Source of the DNA: Marinicella gelatinilytica
Lineage (GTDB): Bacteria > Pseudomonadota > Gammaproteobacteria > Xanthomonadales > Marinicellaceae
NCBI RefSeq assembly: GCF_026410405.1
Contig: NZ_JAPMLN010000008.1
Span: 62,001-126,000 of the forward strand
Length of the DNA: 64,000 nt
Reading direction: 5' to 3'
Shown here: positions 26,158 through 33,396 of the stretch, one piece after another
Layout: each line of letters begins with the position of its first letter
Position numbering within the stretch: the stretch's first letter is position 1
Made by a program: the position numbers and the translations under genes
The notes under the pieces: generated by a model
Database searches by the model: none
Told to the model about the DNA's origin: nothing
What the model saw: the letters and a program-made list of their open reading frames with translations, nothing else

Positions 26158-27060
26158 CAAGTCCGAGTTTTGCAGTAAATGTTGCAGCGGGTCTGGCAAG
26201 CTCATGGCTTTATCTAAACAATCAAAAGTACTCAGGCGACCGGTAATTGAGTCTATAAATCGGCGGTGTTTTTTGGATTGAACGAAATCCTTTGCCAGCA
26301 ATGTCAATGCGGCCTGGGAAGCGCCGGCTTCATTCATCATATTAATACTGTCGGCGGTGACAAAGATTTTATCGGCATTGGCCAGTAAAAAACCATAGGG
26401 ATTGTCACCATCCGTGTGGTTAAGCCACAACTGTTCCTCTGCTTTTATAATGGATCGAATAAACCTTTGGGTTTTTGGCTTTAAGCGCGGTGAACCACAG
26501 AGGTGAATCCGGGCCTTATTAAATACCGATCGGATTTGTTTTAAATCACTTAAAAATTGTTGTTCAAAATAGTTGTCGCCGGGATTACCAATAAATATCG
26601 CCACATGAGGTTTATGGGTGCTGTTGACTTGTCTATGCGCGCTAAACCAGGCTTGATTAAAGGGATGTAAGTTGCCACGAAAGCATATGACCTTATTATG
26701 ATGTACTTGATCGTGTTCAGGTAATAACACCACATCAAAACCCTTGAAATGATGACCGGGGTTTAAGATTTGAATGTATTTGGCTTGCGTGTTTTGATGT
26801 TTTCGTAACCAACGCGCCGCGCCTGCCATACGGCGACCGGTGGTAATAATGAAATCACTGTCAGTTTCATCCTGCAATTGTGGCTTGAGAACAGCGCCAA
26901 TACCCGGTAATAGTCTCGGTAACAGCCAATCCCAGGGTGCCGACAACCTAATCTGCGTTATTTGCTGTTGTCGGCAGAGTGTTTTCGCCAGTGTGAGGCT
27001 TTGGATTTCATGGCCGCGGGTGCCTTCACTTAAGACCCGAGCCTTATTCGCTTTATTCAA
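26134..27060 (-). CDS. ELM1/GtrOC1-like glycosyltransferase family protein
   Basis: A 308-residue protein of the mitochondrial-fission ELM1-like family (DUF1022), thought to be glycosyltransferases of LPS synthesis. KARVLSEGTRGHEIQSLTLAKTL is the family GHxxQ start, FIITTGRRMAGAARWLRKH, IQILNPGHHF and IFVTADSINMMNEAGASQA (family TGDSVSMxxEA) follow. Only a TTG (27060) opens the frame at the expected place, as an in-frame stop lies just upstream, so the start is uncertain. It lies beside LPS genes and convergent to trmH. Confidence 0.85.
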   Translation of the reverse strand: MNKANKARVLSEGTRGHEIQSLTLAKTLCRQQQITQIRLSAPWDWLLPRLLPGIGAVLKPQLQDETDSDFIITTGRRMAGAARWLRKHQNTQAKYIQILNPGHHFKGFDVVLLPEHDQVHHNKVICFRGNLHPFNQAWFSAHRQVNSTHKPHVAIFIGNPGDNYFEQQFLSDLKQIRSVFNKARIHLCGSPRLKPKTQRFIRSIIKAEEQLWLNHTDGDNPYGFLLANADKIFVTADSINMMNEAGASQAALTLLAKDFVQSKKHRRFIDSITGRLSTFDCLDKAMSLPDPLQHLLQNSDLLERLELA

Positions 27061-27204
27061 TGACAGTCAGCGTTTATAATAAGCCCATTATTATAGAGAC
27101 CTTTAGACAAAACGTATAGTTTGCCTAAATAAACAACAACCCAGTACGCACATGAGTTGCCGTTTGATTTGTTATCGGCCAGCCATTTCATTGAGGATAT
27201 AGTC

Positions 27205-27390
27205 ATGAGTAAAGAATTAGCCAATGCCCAAAAAGTGTATTATGTGACAAAAAAGGATTTACCCCTAAGTTGCCCTACCGATGATATGACTTTATGGAAT
27301 TCCCACCCCAAAGTCTATATGCCGATTGCAAAGCTTGGTGAGGTGATGTGTGAATATTGTGGTGCCAAGTATATTTTAAAAGACGAGTAA
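27205..27390 (+). CDS. Zinc-finger CHCC (NDUFS6-like) protein
   Basis: A 61-residue protein from the ATG at 27205, with GAGGAT upstream. It has LSCPTDDMTLWNSHPKVYMPI..VMCEYCGAKYIL, with Cys, His and two Cys ligands in the CHCC zinc-finger order. This domain is found in mitochondrial complex I NDUFS6 and in small stand-alone proteobacterial proteins of unknown role. It starts an operon-like run with LPS genes, which is a common neighbourhood. Confidence 0.88.
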   Translation: MSKELANAQKVYYVTKKDLPLSCPTDDMTLWNSHPKVYMPIAKLGEVMCEYCGAKYILKDE

Positions 27391-27438
27391 GGTGCCTCAT
27401 CTAACGGCGTACCTGCCACATTCGATATAAGGCAGACC

Positions 27439-28545
27439 ATGCAAAGGTCAGCCGCGCTCACTGTTATGCAAATTTTACCGGCACTCAATATGGGTGGTGT
27501 TGAGCGCGGTACGGTGGAATTTGCCCGATATTTAAAACAACAAGGGCATCGAGCCATTGTGGTTTCCGGTGGTGGTTATCAGGTGCAAGCGCTGGAGAAT
27601 ACGGGTGTTGAACATATTCAATTGCCGGTAGGCAAAAAATCACCACTGACCTTTCGTTATGTACCAACACTGAGAAAGATTTTCAAACAATACAATGTCG
27701 ATATTGTTCATGCCCGTTCACGGCTGCCGGCCTGGTTGTGTTATTTTGCATTACGTAAAAAACCACGCCCACCTTATTTTGTCACCACCTTACATGGCTT
27801 GCATTCCGTCTCCCGATATTCTTCGGTGATGGCGCGTGGCGATGCGGTGGTTGCTGTTTCTAAAACCGCCGCCGATTATTTGCAGCAGAACTTTAAAAAA
27901 CATTTAAAAACACAGCCACAAGTTATTTACCGAGGTGTGGATTTTAAAGTCTTCAAATTTGGTTATCAAGCTGACAAACAATGGGTTGCGGCATTGGAAG
28001 CCAGGCATCCGGCCTTGAAAAACAGTCAAAAAGTTCTTTTGCCCGGACGTTTGACAGCCGTCAAAGGTTTTGAAAATATCATGCCTTGGTTAGGACAAAG
28101 CGGTGCCAATCAATACCTATTGGTGACCGCAGACAGTAACCAAACTGATTACACAAAACGGCTATTCGAGTCTCTAAAACAGGCCGGTTTGTCTGAAAAG
28201 GTGATTTGGATTGGTCCGCAACAACGTATGGCGGATTTATACGCCTATGTGGATTTAACCTTGTCCATTAACCGCAAACCGGAAAGTTTTGGTCGTACCG
28301 TACTTGAATCTTTAACCGTTGGCACGCCGGTGGTGGGATTGAATCACGGTGGTGTTGGGGAAATTTTAACGGCTTTGTTTCCATCAGGTTTAGTACCGGT
28401 TGGTGATGATGATAGGCTGATCAGATGGATCAAAGCCATGCTACTTAAACCTGCGGTTATGGCATCACAAACACAATTCAGCAACCAACAGCAATTCCAG
28501 CAAACTGTGGCATTGTATCAACAACTATTGGCACAAAAGTCATGA
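27439..28545 (+). CDS. Glycosyltransferase family 4 protein
   Basis: A 368-residue GT-B glycosyltransferase. The N-terminal domain opens VMQILPALNMGGVERGTVEFARYL (family nucleotide-sugar acceptor loop), and the C-terminal domain has VLLPGRLTAVKGFE and RKPESFGRTVLESLTVGTPVVGLNHGG, the GT4 E-x7-E motif. It probably adds a sugar to LPS core or O-antigen at the cytoplasmic face. The stop overlaps the following O-antigen ligase start by four bases, so the genes are one operon. Confidence 0.92.
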   Translation: MQRSAALTVMQILPALNMGGVERGTVEFARYLKQQGHRAIVVSGGGYQVQALENTGVEHIQLPVGKKSPLTFRYVPTLRKIFKQYNVDIVHARSRLPAWLCYFALRKKPRPPYFVTTLHGLHSVSRYSSVMARGDAVVAVSKTAADYLQQNFKKHLKTQPQVIYRGVDFKVFKFGYQADKQWVAALEARHPALKNSQKVLLPGRLTAVKGFENIMPWLGQSGANQYLLVTADSNQTDYTKRLFESLKQAGLSEKVIWIGPQQRMADLYAYVDLTLSINRKPESFGRTVLESLTVGTPVVGLNHGGVGEILTALFPSGLVPVGDDDRLIRWIKAMLLKPAVMASQTQFSNQQQFQQTVALYQQLLAQKS

Positions 28546-29783
28546 GCACGATTCGCCGACAACAAATGGCCATGGTGATTTTAATGTCGGCTGTGTGGGC
28601 CTTGTTACCCTTTGGTCGATTGTCAGAAATTCCGGTATTGGTATTAGCCGTGACTGGTATTGTGGTGATGCTGAGACACCGGGTTCTTTTAAGTAAACAA
28701 CCCTGGTTTATCGGATTGACCGTGTTATCAAGCTTATATTTCTTGTTAACCCTGGTCAGCGCCTTAGATTCCTACTGGTTGCAAAAAAGCTTTACTGTAA
28801 GCTTTGCCTCATGGCGCTTTTACTTTATGGGCGTGGCGGTGTTGTGGTTGAGCACCATTCAACAAAACCGCCGTGAAACGACCGCTTATTCAGCCAAAGA
28901 GCTGAGTGTATTAATCGGCAAAATCATGGCCATTGTTGCATTGTTTTGGTGTTTAGACGCCATTATCCAGGCCCTGTTTGGCTATGATTTATTTGCCCGA
29001 AAATCATATCCCGGACGTTTAACCGGCATCTTTGGGGATAATGTAAAACTGGGGCCGGTATTGGCGCTGATGTTACCGATGGTTTTGATTTGGGCACAAC
29101 AACAAAGCCACTGGATTCGCTGGCTAGCATTTATCGCCATGCTGGTGGCCATATTACTCAGTGGCACCCGTTCAGCGTGGATTATGATGGTTTTTATTTG
29201 GTTGTTATTCACCTGGCAACATTTACCGCAAAAACGTTGGCAAACCATGATTAAGGCCACCTTAATGGTATTGGCCATCACCTGGTCAATGGCCATGTTG
29301 GTGCCTGATTTTAAACAGCGCATTGATCGCAGCGCGGAAGTCTTTACCGACCATGACAGTGCCTTGGATTATGCTTTGGCAGATCGTTTACCGATTTGGA
29401 ACAGTGCCTGGCAGATGTATAAAAAGCACCCCATTAATGGAGTCGGGGCGCGGGCTTTTCGAAAAGCCTATCCGGATTTTGCAGCAGAAGATGACCCTTG
29501 GGTGGCGCAGGATGGCGTCAGTTTACAAGCCCATCATTGGGTGTTGGAGTTGATGGCCGAAACCGGTACTTTGGGTTTTGTGTTTGGCCTGGCCCTGATT
29601 TTCATTTATATTAGTGTGGTGAAGAATAAATTTAAACACCCCACTGTTTGGCCTTATGCCACAGCCTTATTAGCGGCCTTTTTGCCGGTGGTGTCTTTAT
29701 ACTCCTTATTTTCTTCTTTTTGGTCGATTTGTTTGTGGTGGCTGGTGATTGTCAGTTTAATGGGAGTCAGCGGTGAAGACTGA
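28542..29783 (+). CDS. O-antigen ligase family protein
   Basis: A 413-residue polytopic inner-membrane protein of the Wzy_C/WaaL family with about ten to twelve helices. The large periplasmic loop bears GVGARAFRKAYPDF...AHHWVLELMAETGTLGF, the family signature with conserved Arg and His that act in glycan transfer. It may ligate O-antigen to lipid A-core or polymerise short sugars. Overlaps the GT4 gene by four bases and the WaaE-like gene by eleven. Confidence 0.88.
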   Translation: MSTIRRQQMAMVILMSAVWALLPFGRLSEIPVLVLAVTGIVVMLRHRVLLSKQPWFIGLTVLSSLYFLLTLVSALDSYWLQKSFTVSFASWRFYFMGVAVLWLSTIQQNRRETTAYSAKELSVLIGKIMAIVALFWCLDAIIQALFGYDLFARKSYPGRLTGIFGDNVKLGPVLALMLPMVLIWAQQQSHWIRWLAFIAMLVAILLSGTRSAWIMMVFIWLLFTWQHLPQKRWQTMIKATLMVLAITWSMAMLVPDFKQRIDRSAEVFTDHDSALDYALADRLPIWNSAWQMYKKHPINGVGARAFRKAYPDFAAEDDPWVAQDGVSLQAHHWVLELMAETGTLGFVFGLALIFIYISVVKNKFKHPTVWPYATALLAAFLPVVSLYSLFSSFWSICLWWLVIVSLMGVSGED

Positions 29784-30528
29784 GATTAGTGTGGTGATTA
29801 CCACTTTTAACGCCGAAAAAACCATTCAAACCTGTTTGGACAGTGTGGTTTGGGCCGATGAAGTGATTGTGCTGGATTCCTACAGTGATGACGGCACTTT
29901 AGCGATCATCGCTGAATATCCACAAGTCATGGTAAAACAACAAACCTTTAAAGGTTATGCCCAACAAAAACAGGACGTGATTGATATGGCAAACCATGAC
30001 TGGGTGTTGTTACTGGATGCCGATGAATGCCTCACCCCCAAAGCCATCAAGAAAATCCAACAATGGCAAACCAAACAACCCAAAGCCGATGCCTATAATA
30101 TGCCGCGCATTGAATGGGTATTCTGGCACTGGGCCCATCCCTGGGTTAAGCGCAATGAATTTATCCGTTTATTCCGGAAATCCAAAAGCCATATGAGCCC
30201 GGATCTGGTGCATGAATCAATACAGGTCGATGGTGTGGTGAAACGTTTATATGCGCCGTTTAAACACTACGGCGAAACTTCGATTCAGGTTAAATTGGAA
30301 AAAATTAACCGCTACTCAGAATTGTCGGCGCAACAAAAGTTCGAACGCGGTAAACGTTGTACGCCCATGCGCTTATTCTTTTACCCGATTTTTTACTTCT
30401 TCCGCCAATATTTCATCAAGCGGCAAATCTTTAACGGCGTCGCTGGTGTGGTGAATGCCACCTTAAACAGTTATTACGCTTACCTGAAATACGCCAAACT
30501 CTATGAGCTTCAACAGCGCAAAGACTGA
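29773..30528 (+). CDS. WaaE-like glycosyltransferase family 2
   Basis: A 251-residue GT-A glycosyltransferase similar to WaaE/KdtX of the LPS inner core. ISVVITTFNAEKTIQTCLDSV, DEVIVLDSYSDDGT and LLLDADE (DxD) form the nucleotide-sugar site; the C-terminal MRLFFYPIFYFFRQYF..RQIFNGVAGVVNA is typical of the WaaE branch and may sit against the membrane. The start is the GTG at 29773 with GGGAG upstream, overlapping the ligase gene by eleven bases; the start of the LpxL-like gene overlaps the end. Confidence 0.9.
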   Translation: MKTEISVVITTFNAEKTIQTCLDSVVWADEVIVLDSYSDDGTLAIIAEYPQVMVKQQTFKGYAQQKQDVIDMANHDWVLLLDADECLTPKAIKKIQQWQTKQPKADAYNMPRIEWVFWHWAHPWVKRNEFIRLFRKSKSHMSPDLVHESIQVDGVVKRLYAPFKHYGETSIQVKLEKINRYSELSAQQKFERGKRCTPMRLFFYPIFYFFRQYFIKRQIFNGVAGVVNATLNSYYAYLKYAKLYELQQRKD

Positions 30529-31405
30529 TTTTAATGTGGCGCTGGCAAAATTATTTTGCCGTTTGCCCTTAAGCTGGCAGTTGGCCGGTGGTCGCATGCT
30601 TGGTCGCTTATTCTATTGGCTCCCAAACCGCCGGCGCCGCATTGCCGCCATAAATATAGACCTGTGTTTTCCTGATTATAAAGATCCCAAAGCCTTATTG
30701 AAAGCTAACCTCATTGCCACCGGTCAAGGCGTCACTGAAATGTTGGCGGCCTTATGGTTTCAGCCCAAGGGCTTATCTGCTGGCACCATGAATCGGTTTA
30801 CTTTTTCCGGATTTAAACATCTGGAAACAGTGCTACAGCAAGGCAATGGCTGCTTACTGCTTAGTTGCCACACCACTTCCATCGAATGGGGTATTCGTGG
30901 CTTGAATAAAAAATTAGCCGATTTGAACTTACCGGTGGGCCATATGCTGGCACGCCAACATAATAACAAAGACTTAGAAGCCCATTTAGAACAAGCCCGG
31001 CTGGGATTTGTTGAAAAAGTCATCGATAAAAAAAACATCCGATCTTTATTACAGTCAATCAAGTCAGGCCATCCCGTCTATTACGCCCCGGATCAGAATT
31101 TCTCCTACAAAGTCAAATTCGCTCAATTTTTTGGCCGCCCCGCCGCCACCACCACCGGCACCCAAAACCTCGCCCAAAAAGGCGTCAAAGTCGTCCCCTG
31201 GTTCTGCTTCCGAACCGGCCCCAGCCAATGGCACATCGAAATTCTCCCCGAAATGAGCAACCTGGGGGATGTGGATGAAGCCGCGGCATCGGCGCAAATC
31301 AACCAACTCTTCGAACACCAAATCCAAAAACACCCCGAACAATACCTCTGGGTTCACCGCCGATTTAAGAACCAGCCTGAGGGCTATGAGAATCCGTATA
31401 AATAG
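30503..31405 (+). CDS. LpxL/LpxM-like lipid A acyltransferase
   Basis: A 300-residue lysophospholipid acyltransferase-family enzyme that would add a secondary acyl chain to Kdo-lipid A. The catalytic dyad is SCHTTSIEWG with His123 and Glu128 (H-x4-E), followed by MLARQHNNKDLE and DQNFSYKVKFAQFFGRPAATTTGTQNLA, the family's blocks 2 and 3. The N-terminal hydrophobic helix anchors it. Overlaps the WaaE-like gene by 26 bases and closes the LPS operon. Whether it is LpxL or LpxM cannot be decided here. Confidence 0.9.
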   Translation: MSFNSAKTDFNVALAKLFCRLPLSWQLAGGRMLGRLFYWLPNRRRRIAAINIDLCFPDYKDPKALLKANLIATGQGVTEMLAALWFQPKGLSAGTMNRFTFSGFKHLETVLQQGNGCLLLSCHTTSIEWGIRGLNKKLADLNLPVGHMLARQHNNKDLEAHLEQARLGFVEKVIDKKNIRSLLQSIKSGHPVYYAPDQNFSYKVKFAQFFGRPAATTTGTQNLAQKGVKVVPWFCFRTGPSQWHIEILPEMSNLGDVDEAAASAQINQLFEHQIQKHPEQYLWVHRRFKNQPEGYENPYK

Positions 31406-31457
31406 ATGACAGATAACTCGTTCCCAAGCGCCGCGTGGCAATGCATAATCTGCAGTT

Positions 31458-31533
31458 GTAGGATGGGCTCTGCCCATCACAATGCTAAAGCGAAAAGTAT
31501 TAATTGGTTTTTGATGGGCGAAGCCCATCCTAC
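31458..31533. repeat. Paired GTAGGATGGGC palindromes beside the integron
   Basis: GTAGGATGGGCTCTGCCCATCA (31458-31479) and TGATGGGCGAAGCCCATCCTAC (31512-31533) are each a small hairpin and together a larger inverted repeat, the shape of a REP doublet. A diverged single copy (33302-33322, GGTGGGCAGAGCCCTCCCTAC) is found at the far side of the integron. Confidence 0.8.
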
Positions 31534-31538
31534 TGTGC

Positions 31539-32501
31539 TTATATGTAATCTAGTGGGCTAAATCGATTCTTTTGACTTAATTCCTTAACCACATGGGTAT
31601 ATATCATGGTTGTCTCCAGATTTTTGTGTCCCAGAAGTTCCTGAATGGTTCTGACGTCGATGCCGGCTTGTAATAAGTGCGTCGCATAGGAATGACGGAG
31701 TGTGTGAGCGGTGATTTTCTTATTAATTCCGGACTTGATAACCGCTTTTTTTAGGTTTCTGTTGTAAGTGCTTTCTAACACATGGTGTCTTCTCATTATT
31801 CCTGTTTTAGGGTCTTTCGACACGTTATTCATTTGGAATAAATACTGCCATTTAAATTCTTTGTCGGCATTGGGGTATTTGCGTTTTAGTGCATTTGGCA
31901 GCTCAACGGTTCCGTGGCCCTTGGATAAGTCTAAATCATGAGCGATTTTATTTTTAGCTATCAATTGATTAAACGGCTCAATTAACCGCTGTGGCATAGG
32001 TAATGACCTGTCGTCTAATGATTTACTGTCCCAAATAATAATGCGATTATAGTCAAAATCTAAATCTTTAATGCGCAAATTCATGGCTTCGGATATTCTT
32101 AAACCACAACCATAAATTGTCTGGGTGATGAGTTTATAGATGTTGTCCTGAAACTGAACAATTAAGTGTTTGATTTCTTTGCTGCTTAATACGGTGGGTA
32201 GATGCACACGTTGTTTGGCTCTGAGGGCATTGATGTTTTTATTTTCAAGAGAAATATCGAGCACTTTATTGTATAAGAATAAGAGGGCGTTGAAGGCCTG
32301 GTTTTGTGTTGATGCGGCGACATTTCTGTGGGTGGCTAAATGGGATAGAAATTGTTCAATTTCATTTTTTCCCATGTCCGCAGGGTGTCTTTTATGATGA
32401 AATAAAATGTATTGTTTAATCCAATACACATATATTTTAGCGGTTTCATCGCTGTAATGTAGGAATTTAATCTTTACCCGAACCTGGTCAAGCAGTTTCA
32501 T
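31539..32501 (-). CDS. intI: Integron integrase IntI
   Basis: A 320-residue tyrosine recombinase. Catalytic residues are in place: Arg135 (GCGLRISEAM), His266-x2-Arg269 (TAHTLRHSYA), His292 (LLGHKNLE) and nucleophile Tyr301 (MIYTHV). Between them, around residues 200-222, sits LPNALKRKYPNADKEFKWQ, the extra patch found only in integron integrases, which grips single-stranded attC. The last motif residue is Gln instead of the usual Pro (LFQMN). It recombines cassettes at the adjacent attI. Transcription points away from the cassette, as in all integrons. No LexA box was seen upstream. Confidence 0.94.
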   Translation of the reverse strand: MKLLDQVRVKIKFLHYSDETAKIYVYWIKQYILFHHKRHPADMGKNEIEQFLSHLATHRNVAASTQNQAFNALLFLYNKVLDISLENKNINALRAKQRVHLPTVLSSKEIKHLIVQFQDNIYKLITQTIYGCGLRISEAMNLRIKDLDFDYNRIIIWDSKSLDDRSLPMPQRLIEPFNQLIAKNKIAHDLDLSKGHGTVELPNALKRKYPNADKEFKWQYLFQMNNVSKDPKTGIMRRHHVLESTYNRNLKKAVIKSGINKKITAHTLRHSYATHLLQAGIDVRTIQELLGHKNLETTMIYTHVVKELSQKNRFSPLDYI

Positions 32502-32504
32502 AAT

Positions 32505-32686
32505 TGCGTTATTATCAAGCTATGAACTGATAATAACGCATTTATGCGTTTTAAACTCGAATATTTAGGAAAAAAACGCATAAATCACACAAAAACTTCT
32601 GTTTTATGGTTAAATTCAGCATAAATTAACCCAATCAGCCCATATTTACCCTTCATTTTGATATAGAATGTGTGTTTAATAAGTTG
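32505..32686. other. attI region with ACGCAT palindromes and the attI/cassette junction
   Basis: The 180 bases between intI and the cassette contain TGCGTTATTATCA at 32505-32517 and its exact inverse at 32528-32540, the palindrome AACGCAT-TT-ATGCGTT at 32535-32550, and AAAACGCATAAA at 32573-32584 inverse to TTTATGCGTTTT at 32541-32552. The junction core G-TTAGGC is at 32686-32692, so the attI/cassette boundary is after base 32686. The attI site itself is inferred from position and the core. Confidence 0.7.
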
Positions 32687-32698
32687 TTAGGCATCGAG

Positions 32699-33217
32699 AT
32701 GGGAGCAATTTGGACCTGGCGGAAACCTCCTGTCGGTGTGATGCTCCTCGGGCTGCTGTATGCCGTAGTTGCGATGGGACTTCTGCACAGCCTGATCCCG
32801 GAGCTACCTGTTCCGATACCTGATCCAATGCCTGTGGGATATTTCTGCCTTGATTGTGGCGGCTACGACCCTTGGGAATACAAGGCTGCTTGGTATGTTT
32901 TAGTCCTCGGCCTCGTGATGTTGATTTCTGCAGTTGGGATCGTTGTCGGTTCCCGCTGGGCTCGCCTCGCTTTGCTTGTGGCCCTGCTCGCCTGGATCGG
33001 CTACGGATCGTTCTACGAGACCTATGTCTACATCACGCAGATGGTTGCAGTGGAGAGGCCCAACGAGCTTTCCTCTGCTGCATTCTGGTGGCGAATCGCC
33101 GACGACAAATTGCTATGGACGCTATGGGTCGGATTGAATTGTTGGTACCTGTACAGTCTGCGAACGGTCAAGCATTTTGGTGGGCGCCGAATTGAAGCGG
33201 AAGCAGGCCATGCCTAA
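32699..33217 (+). CDS. Cassette-encoded four-helix membrane protein
   Basis: The cassette's only gene, 172 residues from the ATG at 32699. About four membrane helices (near 10-28, 60-80, 85-105, 140-158) are separated by a loop with CLDCGGYDPWEY. I do not recognise a family with certainty. Its stop TAA lies inside the first core of attC, as usual. Expression would rely on a promoter in attI or intI. A longer frame begins at a GTG (32672) but starts in attI and is disfavoured. Confidence 0.8.
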   Translation: MGAIWTWRKPPVGVMLLGLLYAVVAMGLLHSLIPELPVPIPDPMPVGYFCLDCGGYDPWEYKAAWYVLVLGLVMLISAVGIVVGSRWARLALLVALLAWIGYGSFYETYVYITQMVAVERPNELSSAAFWWRIADDKLLWTLWVGLNCWYLYSLRTVKHFGGRRIEAEAGHA

Positions 33218-33295
33218 CAAGCGAATCGAGTTCGCTCCCTTCGGTCGCCCGACTCGCAAACGGCTGTGCCGTTTGCTCGCGGCTCATTCGCGGCG
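33212..33295 (+). repeat. attC recombination site of the cassette
   Basis: Starts with GCCTAAC (33212-33218), complementary to the GTTAGGC core at 32686, and ends with the cassette-proximal G of GTTAAAA at 33295. Inner arms GCGAAT-CGAG and CTC-ATTCGC face each other across a pair of hairpins (CTCCCTTCGGTCGCC-like and AAACGGCTGTGCCGTTT), the folded shape needed for single-strand IntI recombination. Confidence 0.85.
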
Positions 33296-33301
33296 TTAAA
33301 A

Positions 33302-33322
33302 GGTGGGCAGAGCCCTCCCTAC
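33302..33322. repeat. Diverged copy of the GTAGG palindrome after the cassette
   Basis: GGTGGGCAGAGCCCTCCCTAC resembles the repeat at 31458-31533 in inverse orientation. It touches the right end of the attC-bounded cassette, so the IntI-cassette block is bracketed by related sequences. Confidence 0.6.
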
Positions 33323-33396
33323 AAGTCTATCTGGGGACGTTTGTTATATCCCAATCATTGGCATTCTATCCTAACTATAAAGTTTTCCTGCAATTT

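Larger units (their letters stand above)
32687..33295 (+). mobile_element. Integron gene cassette (single cassette)
   Basis: Bounded on the left by G-TTAGGC (32686/32687) and on the right by G-TTAAAA (33295/33296), with an attC imperfect inverted repeat at the right end. It contains one reading frame in the usual orientation and is clearly more GC-rich than the flanking chromosome, so it comes from another source. No second cassette follows: the next gene is on the other strand. Confidence 0.85.

Noticed and set aside
31064-31528. 154-residue minus-strand frame
   Set aside because: It lies antisense to the LpxL-like gene and uses the GTAGG repeat as codons; its Gly/Ala-rich run is a shadow of Pro codons.
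32672-32698. Longer start (GTG 32672) for the cassette gene
   Set aside because: It would begin in attI, outside the mobile cassette; the ATG at 32699 lies inside it.
32854-33195. Alternative reading frames inside the cassette
   Set aside because: GC-rich sequence opens long frames by chance; only the frame ending at the attC TAA has membrane-helix structure.
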